Shown: positions 39,702 to 49,123 of the stretch, one piece after another
Position numbering within the stretch: the stretch's first letter is position 1
How the letters are laid out: each line of letters begins with the position of its first letter
NCBI RefSeq assembly: GCF_009301415.1
Contig: NZ_CP045072.1
Coordinates: 1,417,001 to 1,481,000 of the forward strand
DNA: 64,000 nt
Source of the DNA: Paracoccus kondratievae
Lineage (GTDB): Bacteria > Pseudomonadota > Alphaproteobacteria > Rhodobacterales > Rhodobacteraceae
Direction: 5' to 3'
Program-made: the position numbers and the translations under genes
Notes under the pieces: model-generated
Told to the model about the DNA's origin: nothing
Database searches by the model: none
Seen by the model: the letters and a program-made list of their open reading frames with translations, nothing else

Positions 39702-39740
39702 CCGGCCAGCCTTGCCCTCTAAGACGGGGCAGCGCAAGGC

Positions 39741-40340
39741 TCAGCCTTTAAGGATCAGCCCCAGCGCAATTGACCACATGATGACCCCCACCAGCGCGTC
39801 AAGCACCCTCCACGCGACCGGGCGCGCAAACAGCGGGGACAGCCAACGCGCGCCATAGCCGAGCGCGAAAAAGAACAGCACCGAGCCCGAGGCAGCCCCG
39901 AACGCAAAGCCCGCCTTGCTATCCCATGAAGCCGAGACCGAGCCCAGCAGCACCACAGTGTCCAGCCAGACATGAGGATTCAGCCAGGTCAGCCCTGCCA
40001 GCACCAGCAGCGTGGCCCCCAGCCCGGCCGTCCTTCCCGACCCGGCTTGCAAGGCCTCGCCACCCCGCCATGCGGCACGAAAGGCACGCGCGCCATAGAT
40101 GATCAGAAAAGCCGCCCCTCCCCAGCGCATGGCCTGCAAAAACCACGGCGCCCGGGCAGCAAGCGCCCCTGCCCCCATCACCCCTGCAACGATCAGGATG
40201 GCGTCCGAAAGCGCGCAGAATGCGCAGGTCGCCAGCACATGCCGGCGCATCAGCCCCTGTTTCAGCACAAAGGCATTCTGCGCCCCGATGGCAACAATCA
40301 GCGACAGCCCGGTTCCCAGACCGGCAAGATAGGCACTCAT
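39741..40340 (-). CDS. argO: LysE/ArgO family amino-acid exporter
   Basis: 199 residues, five or six helices. The N-terminus LGTGLSLIVAIGAQNAFVLK and LTWLNPHVWLDTVVLLGS are signatures of arginine/lysine exporters. It diverges from an ArgP/LysG-type regulator with 84 bp between starts, the classic exporter-regulator pair, so expression is probably induced by basic amino acids. Confidence 0.9.
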   Translation of the reverse strand: MSAYLAGLGTGLSLIVAIGAQNAFVLKQGLMRRHVLATCAFCALSDAILIVAGVMGAGALAARAPWFLQAMRWGGAAFLIIYGARAFRAAWRGGEALQAGSGRTAGLGATLLVLAGLTWLNPHVWLDTVVLLGSVSASWDSKAGFAFGAASGSVLFFFALGYGARWLSPLFARPVAWRVLDALVGVIMWSIALGLILKG

Positions 40341-40424
40341 GGTTTTCTCCTTTGTGCCCGTTGTCTTGCTCCAAGGCTGTCGTTCAGGCAAACTCAAAAT
40401 CCTTATGTAGATTCAGGTATTCTA

Positions 40425-41294
40425 ATGATGGACTACGCGGCCCTGTCCGCCCTTGCCGAAATCATCCGCCGCGGCAGTTTCGAAGCGGCGGCAACGGCAC
40501 TGGGCGTAACGCCCTCAGCCGTGTCGCAGCGCATCAAAGGGCTGGAAGAGCGGCTGGGACAGGTGCTCATCCATCGCGGACCACCCGCGACAGGGACCGA
40601 AACAGGTTTGCGACTGATGCAGCATCTGGATCAGGTGCGACTGTTGGAAAGCACACTCGCGGCCAGTCTGCGCCCGGCTGGCGGGCCGGCGGTGCTGCGG
40701 CTTGCGGTGAACGCCGACAGTCTTGCGACCTGGTTTCTGCCCGTGCTGACGGCGCTGCCCTTGCTTTACGATCTGGTGGTCGATGATCAGGACCATGCCC
40801 GCGACTGGCTGCGGCAGGGCCAGGTCTCGGGCGCGATTGCATCCGAGCCGGTACCGGTACCGGGTTGTGACGCAATCGCCTTGGGAAATATGCGCTATCT
40901 CGCATTGGCGACACCCGATTTCATCGCCCGTTATTTCCCCGACGGCGTGACCGAGGCCAGCCTGCGCACCGCCCCGGCCATCATCTTTAATGCCAAGGAT
41001 GCGCTGCAATCGCGCTGGGTACAGCTTGCCACCGGCCGCAGGCTGCATGTCCCGGGCCACCTGATCCCGGCATCCGAGCCCTTTGCCCGCGCGGTCGAGC
41101 TTGGCCTTGGCTGGGGCATGATTCCCGAAACCATGGCTGAGTTGGCGCTACGTGCAGGCCGCATGCAGCCTTTGCGCCCTGATCTGCCGCTGGACGTGCC
41201 GCTGTACTGGCATGTGCAGCGCGCCATGGCCCCGGCACTCGTCCCTCTGACCGCCGAGATAAGAAAAAGGGCCGCAGCAGACCTGCGACCCTGA
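40425..41294 (+). CDS. argP: LysR-type regulator, ArgP/LysG family
   Basis: 289 residues. Helix-turn-helix ALAEIIRRGSFEAAATALGV with TPSAVSQRIKGLEERLGQVL (residues 8-48), then a periplasmic-binding-protein-like effector domain. NADSLATWFLP near 100 is typical of ArgP/IciA. It would activate the divergent argO in response to arginine or lysine. Start chosen at the first of two tandem ATGs (MMDYAAL); upstream in-frame sequence overlaps argO and lacks family similarity. Confidence 0.9.
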   Translation: MMDYAALSALAEIIRRGSFEAAATALGVTPSAVSQRIKGLEERLGQVLIHRGPPATGTETGLRLMQHLDQVRLLESTLAASLRPAGGPAVLRLAVNADSLATWFLPVLTALPLLYDLVVDDQDHARDWLRQGQVSGAIASEPVPVPGCDAIALGNMRYLALATPDFIARYFPDGVTEASLRTAPAIIFNAKDALQSRWVQLATGRRLHVPGHLIPASEPFARAVELGLGWGMIPETMAELALRAGRMQPLRPDLPLDVPLYWHVQRAMAPALVPLTAEIRKRAAADLRP

Positions 41295-41325
41295 TCCGTT
41301 TTGACTTTCCGACGCAGGGAAAGGA

Positions 41326-42066
41326 TCAAAGCTGGGCGGCGACATCCTCGGGAATGTCAAAATTCCCGGTGACGTTCTGGACGTCGTCGTCGTCCTCCAG
41401 CGCCTCGATCAGCTTCATCAGTTTCTGGGCGGTTTCCAGATCGACCTCGGTCGGGGCCTGCGGTTTCCAGATCAGCTTGGAGTGTTCAGATTCGCCAAGA
41501 CTGGCCTCAAGCGCCTGCGAGACTTCGGCCAGATCGGTATCCGAGGTGTAGATCCAGTGGCCATCTTCATCGCTTTCGACGTCCTCGGCCCCGGCCTCGA
41601 TCGCGGCCATCATCACCGTATCGGCGTCCCCTGCTTCGGGCTTGTAAAAGATCTCGCCCTTGCGGTCGAACATGAAGCTGACCGAGCCGGTCTGACCCAG
41701 ATCGCCGCCATGTTTGGTGAAATAGCTGCGCACATTCGATGCGGTGCGGTTGCGGTTGTCCGTCATCGCCTCGACGATGATGGCGATGCCGTTCGGGCCG
41801 TAACCTTCGTAACGGATTTCGTCATAGTTCTCGGCGTCGCCGCCTTGCGATTTCTTGATCGCGCGCTCGATCACGTCCTTGGGGACCGAGTTCGTCTTGG
41901 CCTCTTTGACCGCTAGCCGCAGACGCGGGTTCTTTTCCGGGTCGGGATCGCCCATCTTAGCGGCGACGGTGATCTCTTTGGCCAGCTTTGAGAACAGCTT
42001 CGAGCGGATCGCATCCTGCCGCCCCTTGCGGTGCTGGATGTTCGCCCATTTGGAATGGCCTGCCAT
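41326..42066 (-). CDS. YebC/PmpR family translation or transcription factor
   Basis: 246 residues; the family signature [19 protein letters not shown] opens the protein, with [19 protein letters not shown] in domain 2. YebC proteins were annotated as DNA-binding regulators and more recently tied to ribosomes stalled at proline-rich motifs. Complete and normal in length. Start at 42066 fits the family; a possible ATG 4 codons earlier is less likely. Confidence 0.95.
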   Translation of the reverse strand: MAGHSKWANIQHRKGRQDAIRSKLFSKLAKEITVAAKMGDPDPEKNPRLRLAVKEAKTNSVPKDVIERAIKKSQGGDAENYDEIRYEGYGPNGIAIIVEAMTDNRNRTASNVRSYFTKHGGDLGQTGSVSFMFDRKGEIFYKPEAGDADTVMMAAIEAGAEDVESDEDGHWIYTSDTDLAEVSQALEASLGESEHSKLIWKPQAPTEVDLETAQKLMKLIEALEDDDDVQNVTGNFDIPEDVAAQL

Positions 42067-42104
42067 GGTTCTGTCCAAATCCTGTGGATGTATTGCAGGC
42101 GCTT

Positions 42105-42377
42105 TTAGTCAGCACTCCCCAGTCCTGCAAGCTTTTGCCTTAGCGCGGCCAGCACATATAACCGCAGCGCGGTGGCAAGCCCCACTTCGGGCGGGCGCGC
42201 AGCGTCGATTTCAGCAATCAGCATGGCGGTAGTGCGCTGGCTCTCACGGGCCAGATCGCGCAGCTCGCGCCAGAACCCCTCTTCCAGACTGACCGAGGTG
42301 CGATGCCCGCCAATGGTGACCGAGCGTTTGACCGGGGCCGTCAGGACCGGCAGCAACAGCGGCGGCCGATCAGTCAT
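42105..42377 (-). CDS. Ribbon-helix-helix domain protein
   Basis: 90 residues. The core [20 protein letters not shown] then [11 protein letters not shown] resembles the RHH_4 type of DNA-binding protein common in alphaproteobacteria. The target is unknown. Its first 8 bp overlap the DUF4169 gene, which in turn lies 2 bp after fumC, so the three form an operon. Confidence 0.8.
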   Translation of the reverse strand: MTDRPPLLLPVLTAPVKRSVTIGGHRTSVSLEEGFWRELRDLARESQRTTAMLIAEIDAARPPEVGLATALRLYVLAALRQKLAGLGSAD

Positions 42378-42579
42378 TGGCGTCCTCTGGCCGGTCGCGG
42401 CGATGCTGGTCAAGATGACGGGCCATACGTTCGGCCGCCTGTTCTTCGGCCAGCCGGGCCGCCTTGCTGCGGCCGAATTTCGCTGCGTTCTCTTCACCCT
42501 GGCGACGCGCAGCCGCACGGGCGGCGGTTTTACGCGCCGCCCGCAGGTTGATGACCTTGCCGGAATCCGGGCTGGTCAA
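42370..42579 (-). CDS. DUF4169 family small protein
   Basis: 69 residues, very basic and helical: VINLRAARKTAARAAARRQ, then NAAKFGRSKAARLAEEQ and ARHLDQHRRD, the DUF4169 pattern. Function unknown. A TTG start at 42579 is proposed because GGAAGA inside the fumC 3' end is 7 bases upstream and no ATG is available. Confidence 0.8.
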   Translation of the reverse strand: MTSPDSGKVINLRAARKTAARAAARRQGEENAAKFGRSKAARLAEEQAAERMARHLDQHRRDRPEDAND

Positions 42580-42581
42580 TT

Positions 42582-43976
42582 TCAGTCTTCCGGACCGATC
42601 ATCTGCTCGGGGCGGACAATCCGGTCAAAGGTTTCGCCATCGACAAAGCCCAGGTTGATCGCCTCTTCGCGCAGAGTGGTGCCGTTCTTATGCGCGGTCT
42701 TGGCCACCTTGGTCGCATTGTCATAGCCGATGGTCGGAGCCAGCGCCGTCACCAGCATCAGCGATTCCTTCATCAGCTTGTCGATGCGGGCGATATTCGC
42801 CTGCGTGCCGACGACCATATTATCGGTAAAGGACGAGGCTGCATCGCCCAGCAGCTGCATGCTTTGCAGGACGTTGTAGCTCATCATCGGGTTATAGACG
42901 TTCAGTTCGAAATGGCCCTGGCTGCCGGCAAAACCGACGGCAGCATCATTGCCCATCACATGGGCGCAGACCATGGTCAGGGCCTCGGCCTGGGTGGGGT
43001 TCACCTTGCCCGGCATGATCGACGAGCCGGGCTCGTTCTCGGGCAGGATCAGTTCGCCCAGACCCGAGCGCGGCCCCGAACCCAGCAGGCGCATGTCGTT
43101 GGCGATCTTGAACAGTGATGCCGCCACCGTCTTGAGCGCGCCCGAGAACATGACCATCGCGTCATGGGCCGCCAAAGCCTCGAACTTGTTCGGGGCGGTG
43201 ACAAAGGGCAGGCCCGAGATCTCGGCGATCTTGGCCGCGATGGACGTGTCCCAGCCCTTTTTCGTGTTCAGCCCGGTGCCGACCGCCGTACCGCCCTGCG
43301 CCAGTTCATAGATATCGCCAAGCGCGGCTTTCACACGCTCGATCCCTTTGGCGACCTGGTGGGCGTAGCCGCCGAATTCCTGACCCAGCGTCAGCGGCGT
43401 CGCATCCTGGGTGTGGGTGCGTCCGATCTTGATGATGTCCTTGAACTCCTCGGCCTTGGCGACCAGCGCCTTGTGCAGCTTTTCCAGACCGGGCAGCAGC
43501 ACGTCACGTGCCTGAAGGGCGATGGCCACATGCATGGCCGTCGGGAAGGTGTCGTTCGACGACTGCCCCATGTTCACATGATCATTCGGGTGAACAGGCT
43601 TTTTCGAGCCCATCTCGCCGCCAAGGATTTCGATGGCGCGGTTGCTGATGACCTCGTTGGCGTTCATGTTCGACTGGGTGCCCGAACCGGTCTGCCAGAC
43701 GACCAGCGGGAAGTTGTCGTCAAACTTGCCTGCAACCACTTCCGAGGCAGCTTGCACCATGGCCTTGCCGATCGCCGGGTCCAGCTTGCCCATGGCCATG
43801 TTCACCTCGGCCGCGGCCTGTTTGATGATGCCCAGCGCCCGGATGATCGGCACAGGCTGTTTTTCCCAGCCGATCGGAAAGTTCAGGATCGAACGCTGCG
43901 TCTGCGCCCCCCAGTACTTGTCGGCAGGAACCTCCAGCGGGCCGAAGCTGTCGGTTTCGGTGCGGGTCTTGGTCAT
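42582..43976 (-). CDS. fumC: Fumarate hydratase class II
   Basis: 464 residues, iron-independent fumarase of the TCA cycle. The signature loop [18 protein letters not shown] is at about 319-336, and the substrate-site segments [14 protein letters not shown] (about 100) and [14 protein letters not shown] (about 130) are intact. ATG at 43976 gives [18 protein letters not shown] palindromic element lies 78 bp upstream. First gene of the fumC-DUF4169-RHH operon. Confidence 0.97.
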   Translation of the reverse strand: MTKTRTETDSFGPLEVPADKYWGAQTQRSILNFPIGWEKQPVPIIRALGIIKQAAAEVNMAMGKLDPAIGKAMVQAASEVVAGKFDDNFPLVVWQTGSGTQSNMNANEVISNRAIEILGGEMGSKKPVHPNDHVNMGQSSNDTFPTAMHVAIALQARDVLLPGLEKLHKALVAKAEEFKDIIKIGRTHTQDATPLTLGQEFGGYAHQVAKGIERVKAALGDIYELAQGGTAVGTGLNTKKGWDTSIAAKIAEISGLPFVTAPNKFEALAAHDAMVMFSGALKTVAASLFKIANDMRLLGSGPRSGLGELILPENEPGSSIMPGKVNPTQAEALTMVCAHVMGNDAAVGFAGSQGHFELNVYNPMMSYNVLQSMQLLGDAASSFTDNMVVGTQANIARIDKLMKESLMLVTALAPTIGYDNATKVAKTAHKNGTTLREEAINLGFVDGETFDRIVRPEQMIGPED

Positions 43977-44053
43977 GTCGGATACCCCTTGCGATTTTGC
44001 CGGCCTTGTAGCCCCGAAGCGCCAGATTCGCAAATAGTATGCGAAAGTATGCA

Positions 44054-44065
44054 GTTAGCGCTCAC
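44054..44065. promoter_or_regulatory. Palindromic GTTAGCGC element upstream of fumC
   Basis: GTTAGCGCTCAC is one base from a perfect 12-bp palindrome centred on CG, a LacI-family operator shape. It overlaps the end of the preceding methyltransferase gene. A related site precedes the aldolase gene at 53925. Confidence 0.35.
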
Positions 44066-44616
44066 GCTCCCTGACGAAAGACATAGACGCGGGCTGGGGG
44101 CAAATTCGCCCAGATTCTAGGGCTTTTCACATGGGTCAGGTTAAAGCGCGCCCGCACCACCTCGGACAGCGGGGGCCGCGGACCATAGGTGATCTGCACG
44201 AAAGGCGCGCCCCGTTTCATCCTCGACAATGCCGCACCTACGATTGCCGCTTGCAATGCATCAGGCATCAGCAACGTCGGCACGCCCGAGATCACTGCAT
44301 CCAGTTCCCGGTACCCGACGTTGACCATCTCTTGCGCAGGCAGGTTGTGGACAACGGTACGGGGAAAGCGTTGGCGCAGCCGGTCGCAGAACGCGGCGTT
44401 CAGCTCATAAAGCTCCAGCCGTTCAGGGGACAGGCCCGATGCAAGAATGGCGCGGGTGATTGTGCCGGTGCCCGCGCCGATTTCGGCCACGGCCTCCATC
44501 TGCCGGGTGACGGGCCGCGCCATCTCATTCGCGGCTGCGCGCCCGGTTGGAACGATGGCACGGATTTCAGAGGGACGGCGAAGGAATTGGCCAAGAAACA
44601 GCGACAGATCGGACAA
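44062..44616 (-). CDS. SAM-dependent methyltransferase, PmtA-like (phospholipid N-methyltransferase)
   Basis: 184 residues. The layout matches the rhizobial PmtA type: FLGQFLRRPSEIRAIVPTGR, SAM motif I EIGAGTGTITRAIL (about 46-59), ELYELNAAFCDRL, ISGVPTLLMP and PFVQITYGP. Such enzymes methylate phosphatidylethanolamine towards phosphatidylcholine; an rRNA or other substrate cannot be excluded. The start is TTG at 44616, decided by a perfect AGGAGG 7 bases upstream (44624-44629); the more upstream TTG at 44637 has no such site. Confidence 0.7.
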   Translation of the reverse strand: MSDLSLFLGQFLRRPSEIRAIVPTGRAAANEMARPVTRQMEAVAEIGAGTGTITRAILASGLSPERLELYELNAAFCDRLRQRFPRTVVHNLPAQEMVNVGYRELDAVISGVPTLLMPDALQAAIVGAALSRMKRGAPFVQITYGPRPPLSEVVRARFNLTHVKSPRIWANLPPARVYVFRQGA

Positions 44617-44698
44617 GCGGAAACCTCCTGCTAGCAAGCCGGTCTCCGCCTTTATTACCTGGCCGTTACAGTGATGTGACGTTCAGGCTGGTGCGGAA

Positions 44699-45163
44699 TC
44701 ATTTGCGCCATTTGTCGAGGCTGACCACCTCGGCACCGCCCTTTGGAGTATCGTCATCGGGCTTTTCGGGGGTGGCCTCTTCGGCCTCTTCCTCTTCATC
44801 CTCGTCTTCTTCGTGGTTTTCAAACCGCAGGCCGAATTCGACCGAGGGGTCCACAAAGGTCCGCAGGGCGTCAAAGGGGATGTAAAGCGGCTCGGGCGAG
44901 TTGCCAAAGTTCAGCGTGACGCTGAACCCATCCGGCGTTACCGAGAGGTTGTCAAACCAGTGCTGCAACACAATGGTCATTTCCTCGGGGTAACGCTCGC
45001 GCAGCCAGTCAGCCATCTGCACGTCCGAATCGCGGGTGTCGAAAGTGATAAAGAAATGATGCTCACCGGGCAGCCCCTCACGCGCCACCGAGTCCAGCAC
45101 ATCCGCAATCAGCCGCTGCATGGCCCGATGCATCATTCCGCCGTAATCTATTCCGCGTGCCAT
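44699..45163 (-). CDS. sspB: ClpXP adaptor SspB (alpha type)
   Basis: 154 residues. The folded domain (about 1-110: GIDYGGMMHRAMQRLIADVL, HHFFITFDTRDSDVQMADWL, LNFGNSPEPLYIPFDALRTF) delivers ssrA-tagged proteins to ClpX. An acidic linker (about 113-135) precedes the C-terminal ClpX-tethering motif EVVSLDKWRK. ATG at 45163 with GGAGG upstream. It lies just upstream of the PmtA-like gene on the same strand (82 bp gap). Confidence 0.92.
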   Translation of the reverse strand: MARGIDYGGMMHRAMQRLIADVLDSVAREGLPGEHHFFITFDTRDSDVQMADWLRERYPEEMTIVLQHWFDNLSVTPDGFSVTLNFGNSPEPLYIPFDALRTFVDPSVEFGLRFENHEEDEDEEEEAEEATPEKPDDDTPKGGAEVVSLDKWRK

Positions 45164-45339
45164 GGCGTCCTCCGTCGTGCTTGGGGGCCAGCATAGGGAA
45201 TTGGGACGGCTTGAAAAGCCCCTAGCGACAACCTCAGCGTGGCAAACGCTGTCGCCGTTCACGCCTGCAGGCGGCGGAAAACCTGTAGCAAGGCAGTACT
45301 TGCGCGGATCGAAAAAATTCTGGGATATCAGAGAGAAGA

Positions 45340-45416
45340 TGGCGCGGTTGACGGGGCTCGAACCCGCGACCCCCGGCGTGACAGGCCGGTACTCTAACCA
45401 ACTGAGCTACAACCGC
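45340..45416 (-). tRNA. tRNA-Asp (GTC), second copy
   Basis: 77 nt including encoded CCA. Acceptor GCGGTTG/CAACCGC, D stem GCTC/GAGT, anticodon stem CCGGC/GCCGG with loop CTGTCAC (anticodon GTC), T arm GCGGG-TTCGAGC-CCCGT and discriminator G. Identical to the copy 27 bp upstream in the transcript. Confidence 0.97.
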
Positions 45417-45443
45417 GCATCGTTTCGGCGATATATGTGGTGG

Positions 45444-45520
45444 TGGCGCGGTTGACGGGGCTCGAACCCGCGACCCCCGGCGTGACAGGCCGGTACTCTA
45501 ACCAACTGAGCTACAACCGC
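45444..45520 (-). tRNA. tRNA-Asp (GTC), first copy
   Basis: 77 nt, same sequence and cloverleaf as the other copy. It is nearest the predicted promoter, so both are probably cut from one transcript. Confidence 0.97.
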
Positions 45521-45560
45521 GCAGACCACTTTCCCCGGATCGCCGTCCGGGGTGCGAGGG

Positions 45561-45589
45561 GGTTTACGCATGGGGGCGCGTGGCGTCAA
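45561..45589 (-). promoter_or_regulatory. Predicted promoter of the tRNA-Asp pair
   Basis: Minus strand TTGACG, 17-bp spacer, TAAACC, about 40 bp upstream of the first tRNA. A CCCCGGA/TCCGGGG hairpin (45533-45552) falls in the leader. Confidence 0.55.
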
Positions 45590-45602
45590 GGCCGATCTTG
45601 TG

Positions 45603-45634
45603 CAAAAAACAAATGGGCGCCCCGAAAGGCGCCC
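45603..45634 (-). terminator. Rho-independent terminator after the PRC-barrel gene
   Basis: GGGCGCC pairs with GGCGCCC around a 6-base loop; on the minus strand ATTTGTTTTTTG follows. 28 bp beyond the stop codon. Confidence 0.85.
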
Positions 45635-45662
45635 CGCTTTGTGTCAGAAAAGGTGTGCGGCC

Positions 45663-46514
45663 TTACTTTCGCACGGTCTTTACGTCGAAATCGGGCAGCG
45701 CCTCGAGCTCGGCTTTGGTGTAATTGGTGGCAAAGAAAGTGTCATTGCCGATGGTCACCAGATGGATCGCATCCTTGCCAAGCAGCACTTTCTTGGCACC
45801 GATTCCCAAAAAGCCCCCGATATCGGCGATATAGCCGACGACCTGACCCGAATCATCCAGCACGATATCGTTCACCTTGGCGATGTCCTGCCATTCGGCC
45901 GGACGCTCTTCGACCGCAGGATCAACCCATTCGGTGGTCGAGGGCTGGTTGGTGGTCCAGATGCGACGGCTGGTCAGCCAGCTCGACAACACGCCGGGAT
46001 CAGCCTCGGAAATCGCGGGCGGATTGACGTCGGGCGGAGCGACCACAGCCTCGGCAGCCGCTTCTCCCGCGGCAGCAGCGTCGTCCGCAGCAGTGGCGGC
46101 GGCGTCAGCGGCGCTATCAGCCGCCGCGGCAGCATCCTCGGCCGCATCAGTGGCGACATCCGCAGCCGCATCGCCCATCCCGGTCGCGGCATCCGCAGCG
46201 TCATTCGCAGCATCGGCGGCCGCGTCACCCGCCTCGGCCGCAGCGTCGGCGGCGGCATCCGCGGCCTGACCCGCGGCATCGCCTGCCTCGGCCGCCGCTT
46301 CAGCAGCAGCCCCGGCAGCATCGTCTGCCGCATCGGCTGCGGCAGCGCCAGCGTCTTCGGCGGCCTGCATGGCCTGATCAGCAGCATTCTCGGCTGCGGT
46401 AGCGGCGTCCTGAGCCTGCTCGGCCGGGGTCACGGGCGGCGTCGCCGGTTCGGTTTGCGCAAAGGCAGGACCGGCAAGGGCCAGCGTGGTGGCAGCAATG
46501 ACAAGAGGTTTCAT
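45663..46514 (-). CDS. Exported PRC-barrel protein with long alanine-rich helix
   Basis: 283 residues. Signal peptide 1-20 (ending AFA). Residues about 35-160 are almost wholly Ala with regularly spaced Asp/Glu and Gly (for example AADAADDAAGAAAEAAAEAG), predicted as a long amphipathic helix. The C-terminal PRC-barrel (about 205-283) has VNDIVLDDSGQVVGYIADIG and FLGIGAKKVLLGKDAIHLV. PRC barrels bind other proteins or RNA; exported versions are common but uncharacterised in Rhodobacteraceae. The Ala segment resembles LEA-type or phasin-like helices. ATG at 46514 gives the signal peptide. Monocistronic, with its own terminator. Confidence 0.82.
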   Translation of the reverse strand: MKPLVIAATTLALAGPAFAQTEPATPPVTPAEQAQDAATAAENAADQAMQAAEDAGAAAADAADDAAGAAAEAAAEAGDAAGQAADAAADAAAEAGDAAADAANDAADAATGMGDAAADVATDAAEDAAAAADSAADAAATAADDAAAAGEAAAEAVVAPPDVNPPAISEADPGVLSSWLTSRRIWTTNQPSTTEWVDPAVEERPAEWQDIAKVNDIVLDDSGQVVGYIADIGGFLGIGAKKVLLGKDAIHLVTIGNDTFFATNYTKAELEALPDFDVKTVRK

Positions 46515-46674
46515 GGACGTTGTCCTTTCCGGTTGTCGTTGTCTCGAACGGCGCACGCGCCGTCATTACGTTCGTCCAACGCCCCTGTCAGAGGCATCGT
46601 TCCCCCCAGAGTGGTGCTGGAATGATCACAAGGCGGAAATCCGCCCGTGAGCGGTGGCGTCACCCGGTCCCGTT

Positions 46675-47775
46675 TTAGCGACGGCGCGGATGGCTGATGC
46701 GACCACCGCAAACCGGCCCGGGTGCACCCGTGGTGCCAGGACCCGAGGTCGGCAGCCCCCGCAACACCCGCACTGCGAGCCAGCCAAAGGCCTGCGCCTC
46801 AAGCATGTCCCCGTCGAGCCCCGCGTCCTCGACCGGCGCGACATGGGCAGGCAGCCTTGCAGATAGCGCCGCCATCATCGCCGCATTGTGACGCCCGCCA
46901 CCGCAGACAAGCACCCGTTCCACCGGGGTCAGCGCCGCCAGCCCCGCCGCCACCGCCGCCGCCGCCGCATGGGTCAGGGTCGCCGCCGCATCGGCATCCG
47001 AAAGCCCGGCGACCTCGGCCACCAGAGCGGGAAAGGCGTCGCGATCAAGCGATTTGGGCACCGGTCGGGCAAAATAGGGATCGCACAGGAAACGGGCGAT
47101 AACCTCTTCGTCGGGCGTGCCTTGCAACGCAAGCTGACCGCCCTCATCCCTTGCCAGCCCGTGACGGGCGCGCATCAGGTCATTTATCGGCGCATTGGCG
47201 GGGCCGGTATCAAAGGCAATACAGGCCCCAGGTGCCTCGGGCGATGCAGCGGCTGGATCAACCAGTGTCAGGTTGCCTACGCCGCCAAGGTTCAGAAACG
47301 CAACCGGCGCGCGCGGCAAAAGCCCCTGCCCCATTGCCCATTCCGCGCAGGCCCAGTGGAAAAAGGGGGCAAGGGGCGCGCCTTCGCCGCCCTGTCGCAC
47401 GTCCTCGGAACGGAAATCCCACACCACGGGCCGGTCAAGCAGTTGCGCGAGTGCCGCGCCGTCTCCGGCCTGATGTGTGCCACGACCGCCCGGATCATGG
47501 GCAAGCGTCTGGCCGTGATAGCCGACCAGCTCGGCCTCGGGAAAGGTTTCGGCCAAGGCCGCATGGGCCGCAACGGACAGCGCAGCGGCCTCGGCCACAT
47601 CAGGCCCGCCCGGCCATTGCCCAAGCGCGGCGTGAAGCAACCCCGCCTCATTATCCGAATAACCGCGCCACGTGCTGCGACCAAAACCAGCGATACGCTG
47701 ACCGTCCGTTTCGATCACCGCCGCATCCACCCCGTCAAGCGAGGTTCCCGACATCATCCCCAGCGCCCGGATCAT
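46675..47775 (-). CDS. anmK: Anhydro-N-acetylmuramic acid kinase
   Basis: 366 residues; phosphorylates anhydroMurNAc during peptidoglycan recycling. ATP-binding [17 protein letters not shown] (residues 6-22), [12 protein letters not shown] and [13 protein letters not shown], ending with [17 protein letters not shown]. Diverges from tyrS with 58 bp between starts. The ATG at 47775 gives the family N-terminus. Confidence 0.95.
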   Translation of the reverse strand: MIRALGMMSGTSLDGVDAAVIETDGQRIAGFGRSTWRGYSDNEAGLLHAALGQWPGGPDVAEAAALSVAAHAALAETFPEAELVGYHGQTLAHDPGGRGTHQAGDGAALAQLLDRPVVWDFRSEDVRQGGEGAPLAPFFHWACAEWAMGQGLLPRAPVAFLNLGGVGNLTLVDPAAASPEAPGACIAFDTGPANAPINDLMRARHGLARDEGGQLALQGTPDEEVIARFLCDPYFARPVPKSLDRDAFPALVAEVAGLSDADAAATLTHAAAAAVAAGLAALTPVERVLVCGGGRHNAAMMAALSARLPAHVAPVEDAGLDGDMLEAQAFGWLAVRVLRGLPTSGPGTTGAPGPVCGGRISHPRRR

Positions 47776-47833
47776 CGCGCTTTCCCTTCGCTGTTTCCCC
47801 CGGTATATCCGCGCCAGTGGAAAGGAACAGCCC

Positions 47834-49078
47834 ATGACATATCGTGCCAAATCCGATTTTCTTAACGTGATGATCGAGCGTGGCTATCTGGCAGACTGCA
47901 CCGACCTGCAGGCGCTGGATGAGGCCCTGATCAACGGAGCGGTGACGGCATATATCGGCTATGACGCGACCGCGGCCAGCCTGCATGTCGGGCACCTGCT
48001 GAACATCATGATGCTGCGCTGGTTCCAGAAAACCGGCAACCGTCCGATCACCCTGATGGGCGGCGGCACCACCAAGATCGGCGATCCGAGCTTTCGCTCG
48101 GAAGAGCGTCCTTTGCTGACGCCCACTCAGATTGATGAGAACATCGCCGGTATGAAGCAGGTCTTTGCCCGCTACCTCGATTATGGCGAGGGGCGCGCGA
48201 TGATGCTCAACAACGCCGAGTGGCTGGATAGTCTGAACTACCTCGATTTCCTGCGCGACATCGGCCGGCATTTCAGCGTGAACCGGATGCTGTCGTTCGA
48301 ATCGGTCAAGTCCCGGCTTGACCGCGAACAGTCGCTAAGCTTCCTCGAATTCAACTACATGATCCTGCAGGCCTATGACTTTCTTGAACTGCACCGCCGC
48401 TATGGCTGCCGGCTGCAGATGGGCGGCTCGGATCAGTGGGGCAATATCGTCAACGGGATCGACCTGACCCGCAGGGTGCTCGACGCCGAGATCTGGGGCC
48501 TGACCTCGCCGCTGCTGACCACCTCGGACGGGCGCAAGATGGGCAAGTCGGCGGGCGGGGCTGTCTGGCTGAATGGCGCGATGCTGTCGCCCTATGAGTT
48601 CTGGCAGTTCTGGCGCAACACCACCGATGCCGATGTCGGCCGCTTCCTTAAGCTTTATACCGAGCTGCCGGTGGATGAGTGCAACCGTCTGGGCGCGCTG
48701 TCCGGGTCGGAAATCAACGCCGCCAAGATCATCCTTGCCAATGAGGTGACGACGCTGCTGCACGGGGCCGAGGCCGCCGCCAGCGCCGAAGCCACCGCAC
48801 GTCAGGTCTTTGAACAGGGTGGCGCCGGCGGCGATCTTGAGGTGGTGACGGTCAGCCCCGACGCTCTGGCGGCCGGGCTGACGGTGGTGCAGCTGCTGAC
48901 CCAGACCGGCATCACCACCTCGGGCAAAGAGGCCAAGCGCCTGATCGCCGAAGGCGGGCTGCGGCTGAACAACGAGGCTGTCTCGGACCCCTTGCTTGCG
49001 GTTGACGCGGCGCTGATCGGGGATGGGCTCAAGGTCTCGGTCGGCAAGAAAAAGCACCGTATGGTGCAAATGGGATAA
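47834..49078 (+). CDS. tyrS: Tyrosyl-tRNA synthetase
   Basis: 414 residues, class I synthetase of the TyrRS1 type. HIGH motif variant HVGHLL (about 50-55), tyrosine pocket [13 protein letters not shown] and [20 protein letters not shown] variant KMGKS (about 235), and a C-terminal S4 RNA-binding domain ([20 protein letters not shown]). RBS AAAGGAAC precedes the ATG. A terminator follows directly. Confidence 0.97.
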   Translation: MTYRAKSDFLNVMIERGYLADCTDLQALDEALINGAVTAYIGYDATAASLHVGHLLNIMMLRWFQKTGNRPITLMGGGTTKIGDPSFRSEERPLLTPTQIDENIAGMKQVFARYLDYGEGRAMMLNNAEWLDSLNYLDFLRDIGRHFSVNRMLSFESVKSRLDREQSLSFLEFNYMILQAYDFLELHRRYGCRLQMGGSDQWGNIVNGIDLTRRVLDAEIWGLTSPLLTTSDGRKMGKSAGGAVWLNGAMLSPYEFWQFWRNTTDADVGRFLKLYTELPVDECNRLGALSGSEINAAKIILANEVTTLLHGAEAAASAEATARQVFEQGGAGGDLEVVTVSPDALAAGLTVVQLLTQTGITTSGKEAKRLIAEGGLRLNNEAVSDPLLAVDAALIGDGLKVSVGKKKHRMVQMG

Positions 49079-49081
49079 CCC

Positions 49082-49110
49082 AAAAGGCCGGCAGAAACGC
49101 CGGCCTTTTT
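49082..49110 (+). terminator. Terminator after tyrS
   Basis: AGGCCGGC pairs with GCCGGCCT around a 6-base loop, with AAAA before and TTTTT after, so it may act in both directions between convergent tyrS and the DUF2585 gene. Confidence 0.9.
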
Positions 49111-49123
49111 CATCACCCCGCCC

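Noticed and set aside
45164..45339. Possible small gene between sspB and the tRNA pair
   Set aside because: No frame with an RBS and coding character; the stretch looks like ordinary spacer and sspB upstream region.
45552..46625. Gly/Ser/Arg-rich plus-strand frame opposite the PRC-barrel gene
   Set aside because: Direct consequence of the repetitive alanine codons on the other strand; no RBS and it reads across the terminator.
46888..47865. Plus-strand frame opposite anmK
   Set aside because: Shadow of anmK and overlaps the tyrS start in a different frame.
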